Shown in pieces: positions 56,201 through 64,000 of a stretch of 64,000 nucleotides of DNA. A program made the translations under genes and the position numbers. Within the stretch, counting starts at the first letter, position 1; each line of letters begins with the position of its first letter. The DNA comes from Gonium pectorale (taxonomy: Eukaryota > Chlorophyta > Chlorophyceae > Chlamydomonadales > Volvocaceae), in the NCBI GenBank assembly GCA_001584585.1, contig LSYV01000015.1:1927285-1991284 (forward strand), read 5' to 3'. The notes under the pieces were generated by a model, which searched no databases, had not been told where the DNA came from, and worked only from the letters and a program-made list of their open reading frames with translations.

Positions 56201-59200
56201 ATGCTGCTGTTCACAACCCGCAGTAACGCCACCTCTACACTCCGCGCCAGGCCGAGGTCGACGAACAAGGAGGCGGGGCCAAAAGACTGCAGCAAAGAGC
56301 GCCTGCGGGCAGGAAGCGCGTCCTGCTGGCCGCCGCCCTGTGGAGCCGACCCATGGGTCGGCGAGGCACGGCACGCGAGGCGCGGTAAGGCAGCATGACG
56401 GCCGCCGGTAGCAGCTGCGCCCGCACACAGGCAACACGCATACGGCAGCACAGCCGGATGCCAGCCGGATGGGACCCCCGCTTGAGTTGCGGGTCGCGAT
56501 GGCCGGCCGGGCCCAGGCTAGAGAGGGACGGCTGGCGCGAGCCAACTTGAGTGTTCTCTGGGGCGCGCAAGGCTTCCCGCGGCATCGGGAGACCGCCGGC
56601 ACCGCTTGGAAACACGACTGCGCACCTGCACCGGCAATGAGCCGTACTGCTCCGTGACACGGCCGGTCGTCTTCCGCAGCAGCACGCCGGGGCGCGGTCC
56701 GCGGCCGCCCACTCCGGCTGTGATGCCCGTGTCGTCCGACGTGTAGACCCACACCTGGCAGCGCGGGAGTAGCAGCAGCGGGCCCACCACCGAATCATTT
56801 GCAGCGTGATGCCGCCAAAAGAAAGATGCAGGAGCAGCGCGCGCCGCAGCAGGGCGCAGCGACAGCGGCTCACGTCGTGGCCTTCCACGGCGGGGCGTCC
56901 TTGCGCTGGGCTCTCAGCACCACCGGGAGCATGAATTGGCGGCGCGCGTGCGCGCCATCACACCCCGAGAAACACACACAGGTATGCAATGCGGACCAGC
57001 GCTGGAAGCAGTGCGCAAAGGCATCCATGTCCATAGCATAGCATACGCTGTGTACATAACCAGACCTAGGGCGTCGCGGCTCCGTCGCGGCGGATCTTTT
57101 GGGCCCGCCCATATGACGCCTCACGCCAGAGCTAAGCACGGTGGTAGGAGTGACCCGTGTGTTTAACGACCTAATGAAGCCCACCTGGCACAGCACCAAC
57201 AGTGTGTCCACATCGGCGTGCGTGATCATCAAGTATCGCCCAACCGGGGGGTCGGAGGGGTCCGCCTGCAGAACCGTCACCGCCGAGTCCGGCAGGCTGA
57301 CGTTGGAGCCGCCCCGCAGAGTGTCGCCGTAGCCGGGGGTGGGCGGCGATGCGGTGTCGTTGGAGAGCGTGAAGGTGACGGTGGTGCCGGCGGCGATGCC
57401 CGACGTGAGCACCTGCGTGGTGGCTTGCGAGTTTGCGAGTCAGTTAATGGCATCGCAGCGGCCCCACGGCCGTCAAGCACCCTCAAGCACGCCGACATGT
57501 CCGCCCCGGCCGGATACCCCCTCCCCGCACGCAACCGCCACGGTTCGAGCGTTCTCACAGTTGCCAAGGAAGGGTCCTCACGGGTTCGCTAACAACCGCG
57601 CTAAGCGACGGCGTGTGTGCGCTGTTGGGCGCCTCCTTTATGGCAACACCCCGCCCACGAGTGGCGTCCCTTTCCTGGCCGCATCGCCCTTCTCCCACGA
57701 GGCCGATAATCAGAGACTTGCCTCAATCCGCGTGATCTGCAGCGGCTGCCCCAGGTCCAGCATCCAGAAGGCCCGGCCTCCCGGCTCCGGCAGCGTCATG
57801 CTGCACACCTGCTCCTCCGTCACCAGCCCCGACCGGTAGTTGGGGTTCTGGAGGGCTAGGGTGGCGTTGGAGGCGCTGGAGCCACCGGAACCGTCGCTGC
57901 CCGCCGCGTAGAGGGCCAGGGAGGACAGGTAGCCGACTGGCGCCACTGAGCCTGCAGCGCAATTCAAGGAGGGGGGGATGCAGGAGCGCTATCACGGGGC
58001 CGGAACACAGCACGCTTCGAGGGCGCAGCGCCTTCCGCGCTCAGTATTGGGTCTACCCTGGCCGTGCCCGAAAGGCCCACACTTCCCATGCATCAGTACA
58101 CGCGCGCGACGCGAGCAGCGCGCCTCGCCTACCTGACATCGCAGTGACCTCAGAGCCAGCGGCCCGGGTGCGTACCCCGCTGGGCTGTACCCGAAACGCT
58201 GAGCTCAGCTCGAGCGGGCATGACGCCAGCCGCGTGGCCTGGCCTGTTACGCTCACCTAGCACGACGTAGACCTCGACCTCGCAGAGCGGCGGCAGGCCG
58301 ATCGTGTAGAAGTCGTCGGCGGCAGTCCGCAGCGCGGCCACCGTCACGTACCTGCCCTGGTAGCCGCAGCGGTAGCGTCTGCAGCACAAGGCCGAGGAAG
58401 GGGGGTCCAGACACACACACGCATGCGCTTGTTCGGTCCAACACGCTGCTCAAGCCACCCCACACTCATGCGAATACCTCCACAAGCTATTTTCACCAGC
58501 TGCCATCCGTCGAAAGATCCAGCACCACGTGCCCGGGGTCCGTTCCGGCCCCATCCCGTCGGCCCTCCGCACCTGACGTTCTCTCCGCTTCCATAGACGT
58601 CGAAAGAATCCTCCAGCCCGGCGAAGATGCCGGCGGCAGACACGCAGGCGGGGTTGTCGGTCGCCTCCGAGCCCCCGATCATGGCCGTGTCTCCCAGGCG
58701 CACGTCGAGTGTTGCTTTGTAACCGCTGCCGTACGAGGAGATCTCGTCCAGGTGGGATACGAAGTGCAGCTGCGGGTGCATGCGGTGGAGAAAGAGGGAG
58801 GGTCATGACGAACACAAGTAATGATGGAAAGAAATCGAGGCGAATGCGGAGGGCGGAGATGGCGACTGGCAGGTGGAGCGCCGAACGCCACCGGGGTCGA
58901 GCGGGTGCGTGAGGTGGGCAAAGGGCCGCCCAGCGATGTCCACGTTGCGACATCGGGGGGAGGGGGGCTGCAAGCCCACGGCTGGGCGGTGGGGATGCCG
59001 TCGCGTGGATCGGCCCCTGCTCAGCTGCGCTGACATGAATGGCCCTGCTGCGCTCTCGCCCCACGGTACGGTGCATTGAACGGCACCCAGCGGGTCGCGT
59101 CAGCTGCTTGCACACTGTCCATCCACCCGGCTGTCGTCTCACGCGTCAGACCGGCTAACGCCCTCACGCTCGTAGACATACTTCAGGAGTGGGCGTTGAA

Positions 59201-62200
59201 TCGTGGGATTCTGCACATCACACCTGTACGTGCTGGACAAAGAAGGAGGCCCCCAGGTCGATGGCCACCCAGGGGCTGCCCGCCTCGTAAGTCAGCCCCG
59301 AGACGCAGGCCGAGCGAATGTCCGTGTCGCTGCTGCCGCCCGTCGCGGTGCTGCGCAGCCCCGACGGGGTCACCGCGTCAACCAGCAGGCCTGTGCGGGG
59401 GTCGGGGGCGGGGTCGGGGGCGGGGGGTGTTAGGGGGTCGGGTGTGAAGGGTCACGGCGGGCCATGGCTCCGCGAATGGGAGTGCGTGAATGGCGGCATG
59501 ACACGGGTCCAGGGAAGACACGCGGCACGAGGCGCGAGGCGCCGGGGGCGGGGGGGGGGGCGCGGCAACACACGGAGCAAAGAGCACGGACTATGCAACC
59601 ACACGCAATCACTCGCGGCAGAGCGTGCGCTGCAGCGCCGGCCACCCGCCGACCGCGTTGAAGGCTCCCACCTCACCTGCCACGTCTCTGGTGGTGGCTG
59701 TGTCCTGCCCAAACAGCAGCGTCTCCATGGCGGGGTCCGACACGACCCGCCTGTGGGCGCCAGTTGCCATGGGAGCATGTAAGTAAGGGGCTACTCCAGC
59801 CCATGCGACGCTGGCCAAGGATCGCCCACCTGTGGGTGGAGATGGAGTAGGCCTGGCTGGACGGCAGTGCTGCGAACACGTCCAGCTCGCACAGCCGCAA
59901 GTAGCCGTAGTAGCCTAGGGCCGGGGGTGGAGGGGGCAGGGGGCAGGGCAGAGCGGGGTTACGAAAAAACCGGGAATCGGTCTGGGCGGCATGGGGATGT
60001 GTGGTGATGAGAGCGGGGCGGCAGGAGGGCCCGGGGCGAGGAAGGACGAGGCATATGAAGCCCCCACCGAGAGGACGCGGAGGCCAGGCCGGGACGACGC
60101 GCATAGCCGAGGAAAGGGGGCTGTGTCGCGGCTTGCTTACCAGTTTGCATCCCCCTTCACACGTCGCTGGAACCGCTAATGCCTGCATAGGGCCGTCGGC
60201 CACAGGCGACGGAGCCCCACGTGCATTGTTTTATTGTTGAAACCCAGGGCCCTCCACCCCATACCATGCAGCACTGCTCACCCTGCATGGAGATGGTCAG
60301 ATAGCGTCCCTTGGTGCCGCTGCAGTTGTAGACGCCGGTGCTGCCGGCCGCGAGGACGAGGTTGGTGGCGCAGGTGCTGACCTGATCCGCAGCCAGCGTC
60401 ACCTGCGTGTTGCGAACGGTGCGCGTGCCCGTGTCAGCGGGTGTACGTACAGTGGCTGGCAGATGACAAGGCCGGGGGCAGGGGCATGGCGGCCCCGGCG
60501 TTCTGGCGAAAGGGGTCATCAATGAGCAAGCCGCAAGCGGGCTGGGCGCGGGATTCCCAGCCAGCTAGCGGCGCGGGCCGCTGGCATGACACGACGGGAC
60601 CAACTTGCTTGCGCGGCTTGGCAACCGGGCGCCTCCCCCCCTGCACCAACAACCCGCTAAGAGCGCACCATGGGGTTGCCGGCTAGGACGCAGTCGACGT
60701 CAGAGGCCACTATGCTAAAATCGTTCAGCTCCGCGCTGTGGTGGTAGCTGCTGGACTTGGTCACCTCCACGCGCCTACGCCAAAGACGATACCGGTACGT
60801 GACAAGGGGAAGGCGGTCCGGCGTGAGGAATGTTCGCTGCGGGTGAAGCGCGGGGGCGTGCGCCCCTGCCGTGGCAGCCGGCGTGGTGGGCAACGGGAAG
60901 GCAGGCGCATGTCGGCTGCGAGTGCCGCCCGCACATCGTGCCGAGGGCCGCCATTGCAGCAAGAAGCATGCGCAACACGGCCATCGTGGCACCTCCAGAG
61001 AGCCTAATTGCCAGCGAAACGCCTCGACAGCACAAGAAGCATCACGCAGAACGGCATTCATCTCTCGGCATGGCGGTGCGCCCTCCGGCGCAGCGCGGTA
61101 GCAACGCCCTCCCAACGGCTCCGCGCGTCCGCCCATGCGCCCGAACCGTCACCCAGGTATAGGTTCCTCACTCGATGAGCATGCTTGCGCCCAGATCAAT
61201 CGTAATGAAGGGATCTTGCTGCAGGTGTGACAACGCACACATGCCGTTGCTCTTACGGTTGTCGTTGTACAACCCGTCGACCGCCAGAGATGGGTCCATG
61301 TCGGCTGGAACCTGTGGTGGCGCAGACCGCGCCACGCGCGGGAGCAGGTGGTAAAGCGTACGGTATACACACTCACGCACCAGGCTAGCAGGACCACAAG
61401 CCGCCACACCTCCGCTGACCTCGCGCTCCCACGCAGCCCAACGGCTTGCATCCACGCATCCCCCCCGCCCACACACACCCGCCCAACCGCCAACCCCCAC
61501 GTCCCGCTCACGGCAGCGCTTGATCCCGAGCTGCTGACGCAGACGGGCTTGTTGCGCGAGACCAGGCCGTACGTGTCTGCGCAGCAGGGCACGCAACGGG
61601 GAGGGGAGACCGGAGCGGACTGTGCTTGCAAGACACAGACAAACGAGCCGAGCATGCGGCAGATAGCGCTGCCGCAGACGCGGCCTCTGCGAACCCTTCC
61701 TGGTACTATAGCCCGCCATACCCGCCCACACTGGTAACAGAGTACTGATGAGAGGGTCATGGCTGCGCCCTTGCTTACCCGGCAGCAATCCGACGATGTC
61801 CACACCGCACAGGGCCATGTAGTTGGCACCGGGCACGCCTCCTATGACAAGGACGCTGACATAGCGCCCAATCTGCATAGGCAGCGTCGGGGGGGCGAGC
61901 CGCATCTCTCGGGGGGCGCTCAATGGACTGGCGACCTGGTGTCGTATGGTAGCCATGTGGGTAGCTGGGACTCGTACACGGACGGGCCACATATCCCGAG
62001 TGATAGGGCTCCCGCGATGTGCTCTCGGGGCAATGAGCGAAACACAAGCGAGCCATATGGCACGAGGTCTGCCTCCCCGGGGGATGTGCACGGCAGCTTT
62101 GATGCCGCGGTGTTGCACACGGCGGCCCATCCCCCATGGCACCACCGATAAGGAAGGCGGAGATGCGGGCGCAGGCGGAGACGCACCAGGCCCTTTTCGT

Positions 62201-63711
62201 TTCCACAGCTGGTAACTGCCGGTGCGCTGCCAAGGCTGGCATCCGTGTTGGCATCAATGGTCGTCGTGAGGTCGGAGCACAGCTGGTTACCCTCATCGAT
62301 GGCCGGCCCCGAGGCGGTGTCCACCGCAGTCGCTTGGACGCGGACCTGTGAGGCGAAGGCATTGTTCGCAAACGTTGCAAGGTAAGCGGTACAACATGAC
62401 GCATTTTGTGGGTGATCTGAAAAGGGATGGACGGATGGCAGCGCGGCAAAGGCAGGGGTGTGCGGCCGCGGCTAGCGGCGGAACGACACGAAAGCACGGT
62501 ACGGGCGCCCGTATGTGCACATGAGTAAGAAGTACGCAACTGGGCTGCAAATCCCTCCCTCCCCTCCGCACCTGCAATTCAACGCCGCGGGCGAACACGC
62601 CCTGACCGTCGGAGTCCCTCGCCACCAGCTGCTGGACCCGGACCTCCACGACTCGGCGAGCTGTCCCCAGGTCGAAAGCGACCCACGGGTCGGCTCCTCC
62701 CAGCAGCTGACTCGACGCGGTCGGCAGGTCGTGGCAGAGGTAGGTGCTTCGGGCGATGTCGGCCTCCGGCGGGCTGGTGAGGCCAGCCGTTGCGGTGTAG
62801 CCGGCGGCGGTGTAGGACACGCGGCCGCGACCCACGGGCCACCTGACGCTGGGGATGGACAGGTCGCTGTCGTCGCTGAGTCCGGACGACTCGGGCGCGG
62901 GGGGCGCCGGCGGCGAGGGCGGTATGGAGGGAGATACACGCATGCCGGCCGAGTTGGACGCGGCCTGGGCGGCGGGGGCGGCAGGGAGGAGGGACAGGAA
63001 TGTGGGGCTTAGTGAGTTGGAAGGCTTTTTCAGTGGAAGCCGGCATCATCTCAGTACTTCGAAGGCTGAGCAACGGAAGGTTCCCACCGTCGAGGCACTA
63101 CCCCAACGGGGTAGCCCTTGAAAAACGAGAGGAGAACGGTAGTGGCCGTCGCCTCCCCCGGCATACTATCCCAATCCAAGCCCGCTGGAAAGCCCCGATC
63201 CCAGAGACCTGGACCCGAGAAGCCAGGGCCCATCCCGCCGGAGCGCAAGTCTCGCCTCGTCGATGTCGTCGGAGGGTTTCCCGAGCCAGCCCACCCGTGC
63301 ACAAGACTGCTGTGAGGTGCGAGGAAGCAGGCGAGATGCAGCGTAACACACCTCCCCACACCTCCCCACGTGGAGCGGACCAGGAAGACGGTGGTCAACA
63401 GAGAGCCCCGCCCCGCCAACCGCAGAGCCGCCAGCCGGCCGCGTTCCCGTCACGCTACCCTTGCCCCAGCCTCCGCCTCAGTAGCTACCGTGGGCCACCC
63501 CGTGACGGCTCACCTGGAGCGCGATGGCCTCTAGCAGCTGGCCCCACCTCGCCACCCGCGGCGTCACGTCAAAGTCCAACCCCACGTAGTAGTATCGGCC
63601 CGTGCCGCGGCCGTACGAGAACACCACAGCGGACCCCGAGCTCTGGTCCTCGTACATGATGACGCCGTTGGCCTCCTGGGTGGGGGCGCAGTCCGCCGTA
63701 TAGCCGGTGGG
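50740..63711 (-). CDS. Upstream unit of giant locus: end of GATase-like domain, seven F5/8C modules, long Pro/Ser linker; 5' end outside window
   Basis: Paralogue of the downstream unit, in the same order and orientation. First exon in the window is 63711-63514 (66 codons, the same length as its counterpart 48638-48441), with MYEDQSS and [20 protein letters not shown]. The exon 62964-62572 starts the module array, which ends at 53495 with an exon identical to its counterpart. Linker exons are 53224-51782 (interrupted by N) and 51582-50740. Predicted extracellular and wall- or matrix-associated; I see no membrane segment in this unit. Either it ends at the TGA at 50666-50668 as a secreted lectin-like HRGP, or it is spliced into the downstream unit, which supplies the membrane region. 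The 5' part, including the rest of the GATase-like domain and any signal peptide, lies beyond 64000. Confidence 0.8.
52293..52959. other. Assembly gap (667 N) inside the Pro-rich linker
   Basis: Run of N inside highly repetitive SPEPPSP-coding DNA. The right flank shows a frame disturbance (Arg-rich reading next to the N), consistent with local assembly error. True linker length is unknown. Confidence 1.
54825..54872. repeat. Intronic hairpin repeat, copy c
   Basis: CCGTCTCTACCCCGCTTCAG then CGCCTGACGCCGAAGTATGG, CGTGC. Best copy of the intronic family; ACGCC-GAAGTAT-GGCGT can form a hairpin. Confidence 0.65.
55314..55446. repeat. 23-bp intronic minisatellite
   Basis: CGTGAACGCCTGCAAATGAC + GCC unit repeated about six times without visible change, in the intron between modules five and six of the upstream unit. 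Confidence 0.95.
55521..55561. repeat. 15-bp intronic tandem repeat
   Basis: GCTGATCTGCAAATA repeated nearly three times in the same intron as the 23-bp minisatellite. Confidence 0.9.
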
Positions 63712-64000
63712 CTGCGGGGGGTGGGGTTGGGGTGGAGTCGGATGTAGAGGTTGGGGTTTCGCGGGGACGTTGGGATTCCGCGGGCGAATGGAAGAGTGCG
63801 CGCCAGCGGTCGGCAGCGGCTGGCGATGGCAAGGCAGACCGAGGAGGGGCTGTAGCCACGGAGGGCTAGCCGCATAACGCTGGGCGCGCGCACGCCGGCC
63901 GATGCGCAAGTGGGACCTATGGCGCGTGGCACACATGATGGAGCCCCTTCCGGCTGGGCCTTCTCTTCTTTGGCCTTCTCCCGTCCCTCTCCTGTCCCTC
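63712..64000 (-). other. Intron at the right edge of the window
   Basis: Upstream of the exon that begins at 63711. The counterpart of the preceding GATase-like exon (with [12 protein letters not shown] sequence in the downstream unit) is not found before the window ends. Confidence 0.5.

Larger units (their letters stand above)
53495..62964 (-). other. Array of seven F5/8-type-C (discoidin-like) modules, upstream unit
   Basis: Same seven modules as the downstream array. DLG landmarks, 5' to 3': [18 protein letters not shown] (about 62.65 kb), [13 protein letters not shown] (61.2), [17 protein letters not shown] (59.25), [16 protein letters not shown] (57.75), [18 protein letters not shown] (56.25), [17 protein letters not shown] (55.05), [18 protein letters not shown] (54.1). 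GRY-type landmarks lie at about 61.85, 60.3, 58.35, 57.25, 55.75, 54.45 and 53.55 kb. Confidence 0.8.

Overview
This window is nuclear DNA from a green alga, most likely a volvocine (Chlamydomonas or Volvox relative). The evidence is GC-rich coding sequence in many short exons with GTGAGY/GTGGGT donors, TGTAA polyadenylation motifs, serine/proline (SPPP-type) wall-protein linkers, volvocine-type membrane proteins and two N-filled assembly gaps. There is no bacterial operon structure. I rebuilt the genes by joining conserved exons at GT/AG boundaries that keep the reading phase. No expression data were available.

Layout. (1) 0-10.4 kb: a minus-strand GPR1/FUN34/YaaH (GFY-type) acetate-transporter-like gene at 3.3-4.7 kb, surrounded by non-coding DNA with many copies of a short foldback element. 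(2) 10.5-15.6 kb: a ten-exon minus-strand Ser/Thr kinase with an Aurora-like catalytic domain and disordered ends. (3) 15.6-17.9 kb: repeats and a 465-N gap. (4) 17.9-24.2 kb: a ten-exon minus-strand WNK kinase of about 1293 residues. It shares a 530-bp divergent upstream region with (5) a plus-strand nine-exon gene at 24.7-28.7 kb whose function I do not recognise. (6) 29.9-30.9 kb: an intronless plus-strand GT92/DUF23-type glycosyltransferase with a signal anchor. (7) 32.8-63.7 kb and beyond the window: a very large minus-strand locus.

The large locus is the centre of interest. It has two collinear units. Each carries a GATase/ThuA-like domain, seven F5/8-type-C (discoidin-like) modules and a Pro/Ser-rich linker. 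The downstream unit ends in a multi-spanning TRP-like membrane region interrupted by a 933-codon disordered exon. The junction between the units can be spliced in phase, so the locus may encode one giant carbohydrate-binding membrane protein rather than two tandem genes. Several paralogous exons are identical or nearly identical in DNA while their introns have diverged. One intron is largely a 25-bp minisatellite that repeats the exon's own splice-donor junction about 25 times.

The genes have no obvious shared pathway. The glycosyltransferase and the giant lectin/HRGP/TRP-like protein could both act at the cell surface, and the two kinases are neighbours, but functional links are inference.
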